Positions 1-9,603 of a stretch of 64,000 nucleotides of DNA are shown here, one piece after another. Position numbers and translations under genes: made by a program. This DNA comes from Flagellimonas sp. CMM7 (GTDB lineage Bacteria > Bacteroidota > Bacteroidia > Flavobacteriales > Flavobacteriaceae), in NCBI RefSeq assembly GCF_021390195.1, contig NZ_CP090003.1, positions 3,059,501 through 3,123,500 of the forward strand, read 5' to 3'. The notes beneath the pieces are model-generated. The model was given only the letters and a program-made list of their open reading frames with translations, ran no database searches and was not told the origin of the DNA. The stretch's first letter is position 1, and the number at the start of each line of letters is the position of its first letter.

Positions 1-1
1 T

Positions 2-409
2 CGTTTTAAAAGGTTAAACAGTAATAAACTTAAAAAGGATACTTATGCCAATAAGACTGATCAAAAGTTTGTACAAAGGGCAATGGATTTTGTGGAAAAA
101 AATATAACAAACCCTAATTTATCCAAACAATACTTTGCTAAGGAAATGATGGTAAGCCAAACCCTACTATATCAAAAATTGAAAGTTCTGACCGACCAAT
201 CACCGGTTGAATTTATTAGAACTATTAGATTGCGACATGCAGCAAAATTACTCATCGAGGGGAACTACAATGTGAATGAAATTGCCACTTTGTCAGGATT
301 TTCAGACTCAAAGTACTTTAGCACATGTTTTAAAAAGCTGTATGGAGAGTCGCCCTCTAACTATGCTAGTACAAACAGTGGTAAAGGATTTACAAAAGAA
401 AAATTTTAA
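2..409 (+). CDS. C-terminal part of an AraC-type regulator, probably a hybrid two-component system protein (5' end outside window)
   Basis: The frame is open from the left edge, so only the last 135 residues are visible and the ATG at 83 is internal. The visible part is an AraC/XylS DNA-binding domain with two helix-turn-helix units. The second carries the family hallmarks: EIATLSGFSDSKYFSTCFKK followed by YGESPSNY. The linker and position directly upstream of susC are typical of Bacteroidota hybrid sensors (periplasmic sensor, kinase, receiver and AraC domain in one chain) that switch on PULs when they bind an oligosaccharide. The sensor and kinase parts cannot be seen, so a plain AraC regulator is also possible. 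It most likely controls the susC-led cluster that follows. Confidence 0.85.
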   Translation, partial: RFKRLNSNKLKKDTYANKTDQKFVQRAMDFVEKNITNPNLSKQYFAKEMMVSQTLLYQKLKVLTDQSPVEFIRTIRLRHAAKLLIEGNYNVNEIATLSGFSDSKYFSTCFKKLYGESPSNYASTNSGKGFTKEKF

Positions 410-517
410 TCTCTTAAGATTGTTTCCCATTGCTCTTTCTCACATTTAGTTATCAATTCAGGCTTAAAACGGAATAAGATACAGTTTTGTGGTATCCATA
501 AATCTATCATTTAATCA

Positions 518-546
518 ATTCATGTGAATCATTTGAATTAATTCAA
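518..546. promoter_or_regulatory. Paired palindromes upstream of susC; candidate operator
   Basis: Bases 410-815 (406 bp) separate the regulator from susC and hold no gene. Within them lie a perfect 14-bp palindrome TTGAATTAATTCAA (533-546) and a near-palindrome ATTCA-TG-TGAAT (518-529), with centres 16 bp apart. Both are built from TTCA/TGAA half-sites. This is a candidate binding site for the upstream regulator. The region is A+T-rich, so chance is not excluded, and I found no clear TAnnTTTG -7 box. Confidence 0.3.
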
Positions 547-815
547 TTGAAAAAAAGTAAAATCCCTCTGCATATTTTATGAATTTTAAAAATAATGGGG
601 GTAAAAAATTGGATATCAAAGTTTTTTTTGCGTGAAAAATCAGGATTTCTCGGTTAGATTTATAGCATTTGAAAGTTTTATTATTTGTAATAGTCACTTA
701 TTCAATGTTTTATATATCAAAAATCAAAATCAAACCATTTTAGATTAATAATAAACCTGTTTTGGTTAAAGCTGGATTAAGTTGCTAATCTTAAACCAAA
801 AAAATAACTAAACTT

Positions 816-3800
816 ATGACTGAACTGAATATGATGTCCAAAAAACTCTGGTTGCCGCTGTTCATTTTTTTGTTGGCAATAACAGGAGTTTTTGCACAAG
901 AAATTAGGGTGCAAGGCACCGTTAGAGATGCTCAGGGTCAACCCCTTCCTGGTGCGACTATTATTGAAAGAGGTGCCAATAATGGAACCCAATCTGATTT
1001 TGACGGCAATTTTGCCCTTCAAGTACAAGATGGTAGTGCGGTACTGCTGTTTTCCTATATTGGTTTTTCAAAGAAAAAAATTGAGCTAAATGGGAGAACA
1101 CAAATTAATGTGTCCTTGGAAGAAGATGCCACAGGTTTGGATGAAGTGGTGCTCATTGGTTATGGCGGGGTTAAAAGGAGTGATCTCACAGGTTCTGTGG
1201 CATCAGTGACTTCCAAAGACTTGCAAAGAACCGTGAATCAATCTTTTCAAGAGGCTTTAGAAGGAAGGGCTGCGGGGGTACAGATTTTAAGTGGAGAAGG
1301 GACACCTGGTGGTGACGTGACCATTAGAATTCGTGGGGGTACTTCCATTAGTGCTTCCAATGACCCCTTATATGTTATAGATGGTTTCCCAATTATTGTG
1401 GATGCCTCAGAAACTAATAGTGCATTGGGCCAAATAGCTTCCGGAGCCTCTTCAAATCCACTATCTGGAATTGACCCCAATGATATTGAGTCCATAGAGG
1501 TGCTAAAAGATGCTTCAGCCTCGGCCATCTACGGTTCTAGGGGGGCAAATGGTGTTATAATCATTACAACAAAGTCAGGAACTTCTGGAAAGTCAAAGGT
1601 TACTTTCAATACCTTTTACTCAACTCAAGAAATTACAGATAGGATACCTCTACTTAATGCAGAGCAATATGCGGAATATAGACTTTTGAGTTCAGATCCT
1701 GACAATCCTACTCCAACGGATGACATATTAACTGGGTTCTTAGATGGTTCTATTGAGTTGGAAACGTTTGATCGTCAGGATCAAATATTAAAAACCAGTT
1801 CAGTTAAGAGCTATAACTTAGGGTTAAGTGGGGGTTCCAAGGAATTTCGGTATAATGTCTCCGCTGGTGCATTTATGAATGATGGGGTGATTAAGAACTC
1901 GTCATTTGATCGGTATAATGTCCGTGGGAAGTTTAATGGGCAAATGAGCGAAAAACTTTCCTATGATGCTTTGTTCTCCCTTTCTCACACCATACAACAA
2001 GGAGTGCCAACCGGAGGCGGAAACCAGACACAATCGGGAATTTTAATTAATGCAAATCTTTTCCCACCACTTAGGTTGCCTGACGAAGATGAAGGTGATG
2101 GACTAACAACAATAGGAGGTATAAATGATCGAAGTCCGTTGACTATTTTGAACGGGACCGAAATTGAGAATAAGCAAGACTTGACACAAGCCAATCTATC
2201 CTTAGATTATAAAATCACTGACGATTTGACTTTTAAGGTATTAGGCGGATTAAATATAAGAAGTAGCAGAAATGCTAGATACAATAGTTCAAATACGCCG
2301 GCTGGCTTTGTAAGTAATGGAAACGGAGAGATATCACAGAGAACGATTAGAACATGGCTAAATGAGAATATTCTAACATTTAATAAGGAGTTTGGAGTTC
2401 ATAATCTGACGGTTTTAGGTGGTTTTACAATGCAGGGAGCCGATATTGAATTTTTCTCAGCTCGAAATACAAGTTTTGATCTCGAATCTTTAGGGTTTAA
2501 TGATATTTCCCTCGGATCAAACCCAAGTATTCCGCAATCTAGTAAGGAAAAATGGGGTATAGCTTCTTTTCTTTCCCGTGTAAATTATTCCTTTGATGAC
2601 AGGTTCTTATTTACGGCTAGTATTAGGGCGGATGGTTCTTCGCGTTTTGCCGACGGCAATAAATGGGGGTATTTTCCTTCTGCAGCCTTCGCATGGAAGC
2701 TCAATAATGAAAACTTCCTAGCAAATTCATCCGTCGTTGATAATTTGAAATTGAGAATAGGGTATGGAGAAACAGGAAACCAAGAAGTACCGCGTTATAG
2801 ATCCATTTCAGAACTATCCATTAATTTCACAAATTTTGGTACCGACAATGGAGCACTTTTTCCAGCATCGGGTATCTCCAGAGTGGCCAATCCTGATTTA
2901 AGTTGGGAAACAACCACACAGACAAATGCAGGTATTGACTTTGGACTCTTTAAAGGAAGAATTTCTGGTAGCGTTGATTACTACATCAAAAAAACCAAAG
3001 ATATGCTCTTAAGTGTGAACTTGAATCCAACTACGGGGATAGGCCAACCTGCGCTTCGAAATATTGGAAACCTTGAAAACGAGGGTGTTGAAATTGCCTT
3101 AAATACGGTAAATGTAGAAACAGATAATTTCCGATGGACCTCTTCATTTAACATTTCTACCAATAGAAATGAGATTACCAGCTTAGGAGATACAGATCAA
3201 ATCCTTTTCGATGTTAGAGGAGGATGGCATCAGATAATCAATGAGGTAGCTTTGATTCCTGGGGAGTCTCTCGGAACTTTTTGGGGATTTGAGACAGCAG
3301 GAATATTGGGCCAGGATGCAAATGGAGATCCATTGCCCCTTCCCGGATTGGATGGAAATGGAGACCCAATATTAACCGAAGTAGGTTACGTTAATGAAGT
3401 TGGGCCTGGCGGAAACATCTATGTGGATCAACTTACAGTGGATACAGACGGTGATGGTGCCCCTGACCAAAGGGATGGTATAATAAATGGTGACGACAGG
3501 GTAGCCATTGGTAAAGGGGTTCCTGACTTCTTTGGTGGGTTTACCAACAATTTTGAATACAAGGGCTTCAGCTTAAACGTATTCTTCGATTTCCAATATG
3601 GTCATGATATTTATAATTCAGAGCGGGTATATTATGAAGAGTTGCATACAGCTTCTAACAGATCTACCGCCTGGCTGAATAGATGGACACCGGAAAACCA
3701 GAATACCACTATTCCAGCGTTTGAAAGAGGAGACAACCAAAGATTTCTTGACAAGTTTGTTGAAGATGCCTCGTTCATAAGATTAAAAAATGTAACTATT

Positions 3801-4010
3801 GCATACGATTTTAATTCGAAGCAACTAAAAAAATCACCGTTTTCTGCCCTGAAATTATATGTATCTGGGCAAAACCTTTGGATAGATTCGGATTACTCGG
3901 GGCTTAACCCGCAAGCCAGTACCATTCGAAATCCCATTGCACCTGGGGTGGATTGGGGTTCATATCCAATCGCTAAGATTTTTACTTTAGGATTAAATGC
4001 AACTTTCTAA
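816..4010 (+). CDS. susC: SusC-family TonB-dependent outer-membrane transporter
   Basis: This 1064-residue protein imports oligosaccharides across the outer membrane using TonB energy. An N-terminal signal peptide ends near VFAQ. It is followed by a carboxypeptidase-regulatory-like domain (about residues 28-115, VQGTVRDAQGQPLPGATI), a plug domain (about 120-240, including VLIGYGGVKRSDLTGSVASV and YGSRGANGVIIITTKSG) and a 22-strand-type beta barrel ending in a C-terminal Phe (LGLNATF). The length is normal for the family. ATG 816 is used; ATGs at 831 and 834 are alternatives that keep the signal peptide. susD follows after 10 bp, forming the usual SusCD lid-and-barrel pair. The substrate is inferred from the fucosidases and sulfatases downstream. 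Confidence 0.95.
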   Translation: MTELNMMSKKLWLPLFIFLLAITGVFAQEIRVQGTVRDAQGQPLPGATIIERGANNGTQSDFDGNFALQVQDGSAVLLFSYIGFSKKKIELNGRTQINVSLEEDATGLDEVVLIGYGGVKRSDLTGSVASVTSKDLQRTVNQSFQEALEGRAAGVQILSGEGTPGGDVTIRIRGGTSISASNDPLYVIDGFPIIVDASETNSALGQIASGASSNPLSGIDPNDIESIEVLKDASASAIYGSRGANGVIIITTKSGTSGKSKVTFNTFYSTQEITDRIPLLNAEQYAEYRLLSSDPDNPTPTDDILTGFLDGSIELETFDRQDQILKTSSVKSYNLGLSGGSKEFRYNVSAGAFMNDGVIKNSSFDRYNVRGKFNGQMSEKLSYDALFSLSHTIQQGVPTGGGNQTQSGILINANLFPPLRLPDEDEGDGLTTIGGINDRSPLTILNGTEIENKQDLTQANLSLDYKITDDLTFKVLGGLNIRSSRNARYNSSNTPAGFVSNGNGEISQRTIRTWLNENILTFNKEFGVHNLTVLGGFTMQGADIEFFSARNTSFDLESLGFNDISLGSNPSIPQSSKEKWGIASFLSRVNYSFDDRFLFTASIRADGSSRFADGNKWGYFPSAAFAWKLNNENFLANSSVVDNLKLRIGYGETGNQEVPRYRSISELSINFTNFGTDNGALFPASGISRVANPDLSWETTTQTNAGIDFGLFKGRISGSVDYYIKKTKDMLLSVNLNPTTGIGQPALRNIGNLENEGVEIALNTVNVETDNFRWTSSFNISTNRNEITSLGDTDQILFDVRGGWHQIINEVALIPGESLGTFWGFETAGILGQDANGDPLPLPGLDGNGDPILTEVGYVNEVGPGGNIYVDQLTVDTDGDGAPDQRDGIINGDDRVAIGKGVPDFFGGFTNNFEYKGFSLNVFFDFQYGHDIYNSERVYYEELHTASNRSTAWLNRWTPENQNTTIPAFERGDNQRFLDKFVEDASFIRLKNVTIAYDFNSKQLKKSPFSALKLYVSGQNLWIDSDYSGLNPQASTIRNPIAPGVDWGSYPIAKIFTLGLNATF

Positions 4011-4020
4011 ATTAACAAAA

Positions 4021-5606
4021 ATGAAAAATATAAAAATAATTGCGATAACTATATCATTATCCTTGATGTTTTGTAATTGTGAAGAACTATTGGAAGAAGA
4101 ACCGTTTTCGGTTGTAGCACCAAGTGTTATTTTCGGTAATCCCGATAATATCGAAATTGCGGTAGCAGGTATTTATAATGCTATGTCCCAAAGGGGTATA
4201 GACGGTAATACCTTTGGAAATTATGCACATGGTTTAATTATGATGGGAATGCTGGGTACCGATCACGTTAGAAGTGGTAATAACTTGGGTAACCGGTTCT
4301 CACAAATGGATTTGTTTAATTACTCCGCAACGTCTCAGTTACCTACGCATGTATGGAACCTGCATTACATTGGAATTAACAGAGCCAATACGGTAATAGT
4401 AAACACAGAACCTTTATTAGGAACCGGTTTGGATGATGATAGGCTTAATAGCCTGTTGGGTGAGGCAAAGTTTATGAGAGCTTTAATGTATCTGAACCTA
4501 GTAAGGTTTTATGGAGACGTCCCGCTCAAGCTAACTGAAACCAATAGCCTGACGGCCGAAGACGTAATTGGTATAGCAAGAACGCCTTCAGAGCAAGTCT
4601 ATCAACAAATAGCGGATGATCTTATATTTGCAGCAGAGCACTTACCTCGGCAGCAGGAACTTGATGGACGCGTTACTTCAGGAGCGGCCTATGGCCTTTT
4701 GGCTAAAACATATGTGTATTGGGCCACGGCTCCGTTAAATGATACTTCGAAATGGCAGCTGGCAGCCGATGCTGCCAGACAAGTGATTGATTCCGGTCAG
4801 TATAGGTTGCTGGACAATTTTCCAGATATTTTTGGATGGCAAAACGAAGGCAATGATGAAATAATATTCACCGTAAAGTACGGAAGTGTTGAAGGACAAT
4901 GGGGCGTGCTAGGTGGCGCAGGAGGTTTTTTAGGGTTCTCAGGAGCCAACTTCAACTCAACAGGGCCAGTAACGGGTCAGGCAACTCAGGTTCGTCAATA
5001 TGCCGCTGAACAATACTTATGGGAAAGCTGGGATCCTTTAGATCAAAGACGTGATTGGACAGTACCTGCTGCAAGGATAAACAACGCTGGTGACATAGTA
5101 CCGCTGACGGCTGACCAAAGTAGTGACCCTAATAGTTTTAATTTTGGTCTCGCAAAATTCAGACGTGATGCTAGTTGGATTCGTTTCCAATCTCCAATAG
5201 ATGTGCCAATACTTAGGTATGCAGATGTATTGTTGTTATTTGCGGAGGCTACGGCTAACGCTTCGGGGGGGCTACGGCAGAATCTTATGACGCCATCAAT
5301 CAGGTAAGAAGGCGTGCATATAATCAACAACCGGATCCTACGGCTTTTGACATTTCAGGATTAGGACTAAGTGAGTTTAATGAAGCAGTAATTGAAGAAC
5401 GCGGACGCGAACTTGTTCTGGAGTGTCAAAGCAGATGGCATGATCTCGTGCGTTATGGAATTTTAGGGGAAAGATTAGAGGCAGTGAAGCGATCACAATC
5501 GCTCGATAATTTTGATGAATCAAAACATATACTTTTCCCAATTCCACTAACAGAGTTAGACGTAAACCCATTGATTAACGAAGCAGATCAAAATCCTGGT
5601 TATTAA
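4021..5606 (+). pseudogene. susD: SusD-family glycan-binding lipoprotein, frameshifted in a G7 tract
   Basis: SusD proteins are surface lipoproteins that cap SusC and bind the glycan. The start at 4021 gives a lipoprotein signal (LSLMFCNC, lipidated Cys near residue 18); the in-frame ATG at 3997 overlaps susC and lacks a good signal. TPR-rich SusD sequence (EAKFMRALMYLNLVRFYGDVPL, YADVLLLFAEA) is intact to codon AGC/GGG at about 5270. The frame then reaches a stop at 5305-5307. Adding one G to the G7 run at 5265-5271 restores ATAESYDAINQVRRRAY and a normal SusD C-terminus (ERGRELVLECQSRWHDLVRYG) ending at 5606. The restored protein would be about 528 aa. The break could be a real inactivation, a phase-variable tract, or a homopolymer sequencing error. 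Confidence 0.85.
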
Positions 5607-5645
5607 TGAACACGAGTTAATTTGAGTTAGTTTTTTAAGTTTAGT

Positions 5646-5683
5646 TAAACTCTCTCTGCGTGTTCCGCGCGGAGGGCAGTTTA
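5646..5683. terminator. Imperfect stem-loop after susD
   Basis: TAAACT at the left pairs with AGTTTA at the right, and the arms continue with C/T-rich against G/A-rich bases around a G+C-rich tip (CTGCGTGTTCCGCGCGG). It lies in the 196-bp gap between susD and the GH3 gene. It may attenuate transcription so that susCD is expressed above the enzymes. There is no strong downstream T-run, so a factor-independent terminator is not certain. Confidence 0.35.
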
Positions 5684-5802
5684 CATAATGATCTAGCCCT
5701 AAACTTAAACTGCTACTCTTGGTGCTTGGCATACACTAATTTTAATTGACTTTTTCATTTGATTGATCAATTCGGATAGGAGGTCGCATTCTATACTGTT
5801 AT

Positions 5803-8046
5803 ATGAAATCTATCTATAAGATTTTAAGACTGTTTTTACCAACACTGGTTGTTATGATGCAATCGGGATGTTCTTTTGTTAAACAGAGTGAAAGAACCGA
5901 ATCTGCTGGTTCATACGAATTTGCGGATAGTATTATTTCCCAATTAAGCTTAGAGGAAAAAGTTTCTTTGCTTCATGGTATGGGAGGAGGGAATAGTGAG
6001 TTTGGTGACCTTGATGTTAGGTATTTCGGAATCAAAGGAATTAAAGAAAAGGGAATACCTCCTTTTTATATGGGGCATGGTATTACTGGAGTGCGTACAG
6101 GAAGAGATACATCTGTACACGCTACTTACTTCACATCTCCTATTGCTATAGGATGTTCTTGGGATACCAATTTGTACGGAGATGTAGCAAAAGCGATAGC
6201 CAAAGAACTCCGTGCCACAGGAAATGATTTGGTACTAGGGCCTACGTATAACATTATACGCCACCCTTTAGGAGGACGTAACTGGGAAAGCATTTCAGAA
6301 GACCCATTCCTTAGTGGACAAATGGCAGTAGCTTACACAAAATCAGTACAGGAAAACGGTATTGTGTGTGGACCAAAACATTTTGTGGCTAATAATCAAG
6401 AAACCAATAGGTTTGATATAAATAACCAAGTAGACGAACGTACCTTAAGAGAAATCTATTTGCCAGCTTTTAAAGCCGCGGTGATGGAAGGAGGTGCATT
6501 GAACATAATGGGAGCGTATAACCGTGTAAACGACGACTATATGTGCCATAATGAATATTTGTTGGATACCATTCTTAGAGGAGAATGGGGTTTTCAAGGG
6601 TTTGTGCTATCAGATTTTGCCAATGGTGTGAAAGACACAAAGGAGGCAATACATGCACGAATGAATGTGGAAATGCATAGGCCAAAATTTTATGGAGATT
6701 CTCTTATAAACATGGTACATTCTGGAACAATTCCTGAAAAGCGTGTAGATACCTTGTTAAAGGATGTTTTAAAAGTGATGCACCATTTCGATATTTTTAA
6801 ACGGGATCGTTTTGAAGAAGAAGGGTCAATTCATAGTCCAGCTCATATAGATTTGGCATACAAGGTTGCAAAAGAATCTGCGGTACTTCTAAAAAATGAA
6901 AATAATATACTACCGCTTAGGGCCAATGATATTAAATCTATCGCTGTGGTGGGGCCTAATGCAAAACGTTTTCCAGGTGTAAGCGAAAAACACCCTCATT
7001 ATTCCTATTATTTGCAAGGAGGAGGTAGTGGAAGGACTTATTATTTCCATAATACCATAGTTGAACCTTATGAAGGGATTTTTAATGCCATAGAAGAAGA
7101 TAAAACAACAATCACTTTTGCTCAAGGCACAAAAACACCAGATCTTTATTCTAAAAATAAAGTAATTCCTGAAGATAATACAGATTTGAGTTTACTTAAT
7201 GAAGCTGTTAAAAATGCATCGGATTCTGAAGTTGCTATTGTAGTGGCAGGATTAAGTGGTTTTAACGAAACAGAAGGTTGGGATAGGGCTAGTGCTAAAT
7301 TACCGGGACAACAAGAGAAGCTTATCAAAGAAGTGGCCAAGGTAGCTTCAAAGACCATTGTAGTAGTTATTTCCGGAAGCTATATAAATATGTCCGAATG
7401 GGTAGATGATGTTGACGCCATACTTTATGTCCCCTATTGTGGAGAACAAATAGGCAATGGAATTGCCGATTTGCTATTTGGAAAAACAAATCCGTCTGGT
7501 AAATTGCCAATTTCCTGGCCTTTAAGTGAAAACGACTATCCCGAAGGCAGTATTTTTAAAGGTAAAGGCTTTGAAGAGGAAGGTATAAGCAATACGTACT
7601 CAGAAGGCATTGCCGTAGGCTATAGGTGGTTTGAAAAAGATAATAAACCTGTTTTGTATCCATTTGGCTATGGATTGTCATACACCCAATTCGAATATCA
7701 AAATTTGAAGATAAAATCAAGTGAATTTCCTATACATATAGAAGCTACAATTACAAATAAGGGAGAGACCCAGGGTAAAGAAATTGTGCAACTGTATGTT
7801 GTGCCCGTAGAACCAAATATAGAAAAGGCACCAATAGAATTAAAAGGCTTTGATAAGATAAGTTTAGAAGCAGGAGAATCAAAAATTGCCAAGTTTTTAC
7901 TTGATAAAAAACACTTTGCCCATTATGATGCTCTTAAAAAATCTTGGATTGTAGAACCTGGAGAATACAAAATTAGTATCGGTAAAAATGTAAGGGATCT
8001 TCTTTTAGAGCATTCAATAATGATTTCAAAAGATATCTTAAAGTAG
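5803..8046 (+). CDS. GH3 glycoside hydrolase (beta-glucosidase/beta-xylosidase type), lipoprotein
   Basis: This 747-residue enzyme hydrolyses terminal beta-linked sugars with retention. The N-terminus is a lipoprotein signal (MMQSGCS). The GH3 TIM-barrel follows (about residues 45-330) with GPTYNIIRHPLGGRNWESISEDP, GPKHFVANNQETNR and the nucleophile motif GFVLSDFANG, putting the catalytic Asp at residue 271. The alpha/beta sandwich (about 355-590) includes SAVLLKNENNILPL and the GWDR loop. A fibronectin type III-like domain closes the protein (from about 640, GKEIVQLYV). An Asp-Phe replaces the commoner Asp-Trp at the nucleophile. It sits 6 bp before the first sulfatase, in the same operon. 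Beta-xylosidase activity would fit the xylose operon downstream, but the sequence alone cannot fix specificity. Confidence 0.9.
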   Translation: MKSIYKILRLFLPTLVVMMQSGCSFVKQSERTESAGSYEFADSIISQLSLEEKVSLLHGMGGGNSEFGDLDVRYFGIKGIKEKGIPPFYMGHGITGVRTGRDTSVHATYFTSPIAIGCSWDTNLYGDVAKAIAKELRATGNDLVLGPTYNIIRHPLGGRNWESISEDPFLSGQMAVAYTKSVQENGIVCGPKHFVANNQETNRFDINNQVDERTLREIYLPAFKAAVMEGGALNIMGAYNRVNDDYMCHNEYLLDTILRGEWGFQGFVLSDFANGVKDTKEAIHARMNVEMHRPKFYGDSLINMVHSGTIPEKRVDTLLKDVLKVMHHFDIFKRDRFEEEGSIHSPAHIDLAYKVAKESAVLLKNENNILPLRANDIKSIAVVGPNAKRFPGVSEKHPHYSYYLQGGGSGRTYYFHNTIVEPYEGIFNAIEEDKTTITFAQGTKTPDLYSKNKVIPEDNTDLSLLNEAVKNASDSEVAIVVAGLSGFNETEGWDRASAKLPGQQEKLIKEVAKVASKTIVVVISGSYINMSEWVDDVDAILYVPYCGEQIGNGIADLLFGKTNPSGKLPISWPLSENDYPEGSIFKGKGFEEEGISNTYSEGIAVGYRWFEKDNKPVLYPFGYGLSYTQFEYQNLKIKSSEFPIHIEATITNKGETQGKEIVQLYVVPVEPNIEKAPIELKGFDKISLEAGESKIAKFLLDKKHFAHYDALKKSWIVEPGEYKISIGKNVRDLLLEHSIMISKDILK

Positions 8047-8052
8047 TATAGT

Positions 8053-9441
8053 ATGCCTAGAATATTAAGTTTTAAATATCAATGTATCATTTATGTGCTG
8101 TTCCTAGTGATGAATGGGTATGCACAGCAACCAGATCGGCCTAATTTCATCATTATACTGGGTGATGATATAAGTGCGGATGCTCTAGGGTGTTATGAGT
8201 CAAAAAACTTAGGTGTGACACCTAATATTGATAAGTTGGCATCCGAAGGTCTAAAATTTAATAATATGTTTGTCACCAATGCCATTTGCGCCCCAACCAG
8301 AGCAGAACTTTATACGGGCCTGCAGTCCTACAAAAATGGATGTACCGGAAATAGGGCGTCTACTAATGCCAATGTAAAAAGTGTGGTGTATTATATGAGT
8401 AATCTGGGCTACAGAGTGGCACTTACAGGAAAAAAGCACTATAAACCGGCATCAGTGTATCCATTTCGATACATTGAAGGCTTTACAGAAGCCGTAAAAA
8501 CGCGTGGTCCTGAATTGGCAGAAGACTGGCAGGCCTTAGCAGATTTTATTAACGAGAATGACAAGAAGCCCTTTTGCCTTTTTATCTGCTCGGTACACGC
8601 CCATGCGCCTTGGGATGCAGGCAATAGTGACTTGGTAAAAATGAATGAATTGGAACTGCCTTCCCATTTTGTAGATAACAAAGTAACACGTCATTTTTAT
8701 AGGGAGTATATGGGCGAAGTGAATGAATTTGATAGGCAAGTTGGAGAAACAATTGATTTAATACAAGAATTGAACTTGGAGGAAAATACGGTTTTAATGG
8801 TTTTAGATGAAAACGGTGCGGGAATGCCTCTGGGCAAATGGACCACTTACGACTGGGGAGTTAGATCTGCTTGTATTATGAAATGGCCTAAAAAATATGA
8901 TGCCAATTTTAGTACCGATGCAATAGCCCAATACTGTGATATATTACCTACTATGATTGATGCTGCAGGTGGAAAAGTCCCCGAAGGTTTAGATGGGAAA
9001 AGCCTCATGCCTATTATTGATAGGACTAAGAAGATCCATAGGGATAACGCATTTTTTGTTTATGAAGAAAGTTATAAAAGTAGGGCCGTTTTTGATGGCC
9101 GGTATAAATTTATCTGGAATATTACTTGGAAAGAGGGTTTTGACCTGGGTTTTGTTACCAACGCACCCAAAGACCATATGAGGGACAGACATTATAGATT
9201 TATGTTACACTCATGGTTAGAACGCGCAGAAATTGATAAAACTGCAGAAAATAAGGTAAATCAGTACTACCGCAGACCACAATTCGAGTTATATGATTTG
9301 CAAAAGGATCCGGATGAATTGTATAACCTGGCAGAAAAATTGGAACAGAAAGAACGCATGAAATTTTTGAGAGCGGAATTGATTTCATGGATGCGTTCTC
9401 AAGGAGATATAGAACATTTACAAATGCCAATCAAGAGTTGA
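8053..9441 (+). CDS. Secreted S1 formylglycine-dependent sulfatase (heparan N-sulfatase-like)
   Basis: This 462-residue protein cleaves sulfate esters. A signal peptide ends at YAQQ. The alkaline-phosphatase-type metal site begins with NFIIILGDDIS. The formylglycine signature is CAPTRAELYTG, with Cys79 as the residue to be oxidised. The usual GKWH motif is GKKHYKP, as in the SGSH-like branch. A late motif (VLDENGAGMPLGKWTTYD) supplies the second metal-ligand and lysine region, with DEN in place of the common SDN/SDH. The C-terminal DLQKDPDELYNLA region is typical. Its closest relative in the window by motif is the sulfatase at 29540. Position: 6 bp after GH3. Regioselectivity cannot be read from sequence. 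Maturation needs a formylglycine-generating enzyme not present here. Confidence 0.9.
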   Translation: MPRILSFKYQCIIYVLFLVMNGYAQQPDRPNFIIILGDDISADALGCYESKNLGVTPNIDKLASEGLKFNNMFVTNAICAPTRAELYTGLQSYKNGCTGNRASTNANVKSVVYYMSNLGYRVALTGKKHYKPASVYPFRYIEGFTEAVKTRGPELAEDWQALADFINENDKKPFCLFICSVHAHAPWDAGNSDLVKMNELELPSHFVDNKVTRHFYREYMGEVNEFDRQVGETIDLIQELNLEENTVLMVLDENGAGMPLGKWTTYDWGVRSACIMKWPKKYDANFSTDAIAQYCDILPTMIDAAGGKVPEGLDGKSLMPIIDRTKKIHRDNAFFVYEESYKSRAVFDGRYKFIWNITWKEGFDLGFVTNAPKDHMRDRHYRFMLHSWLERAEIDKTAENKVNQYYRRPQFELYDLQKDPDELYNLAEKLEQKERMKFLRAELISWMRSQGDIEHLQMPIKS

Positions 9442-9603
9442 AGCAACACTTTGAAAATCGAACGGCATTCTCAGTGTAACTCTGCGCATTTTCTCTGGGC
9501 AGCTCTTCGATATAATTTTAAATGGCTGTTAGACAGTGTTTAATGGAGAATCAAAAAGGTGCACAAGGGTTCAACCCTTGATTCGTATTACAAAAGAACA
9601 AAT

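Noticed and set aside
3997..4020. Earlier start for susD overlapping susC
   Set aside because: Starting at 4021 places the lipoprotein signal at the N-terminus; the overlap start adds eight unsupported residues.
9442..9603. Second CTCTGCG-containing intergenic stretch as a terminator like the one after susD
   Set aside because: It shares a short CTCTGCG string with the hairpin at 5646, but the arms do not pair convincingly.
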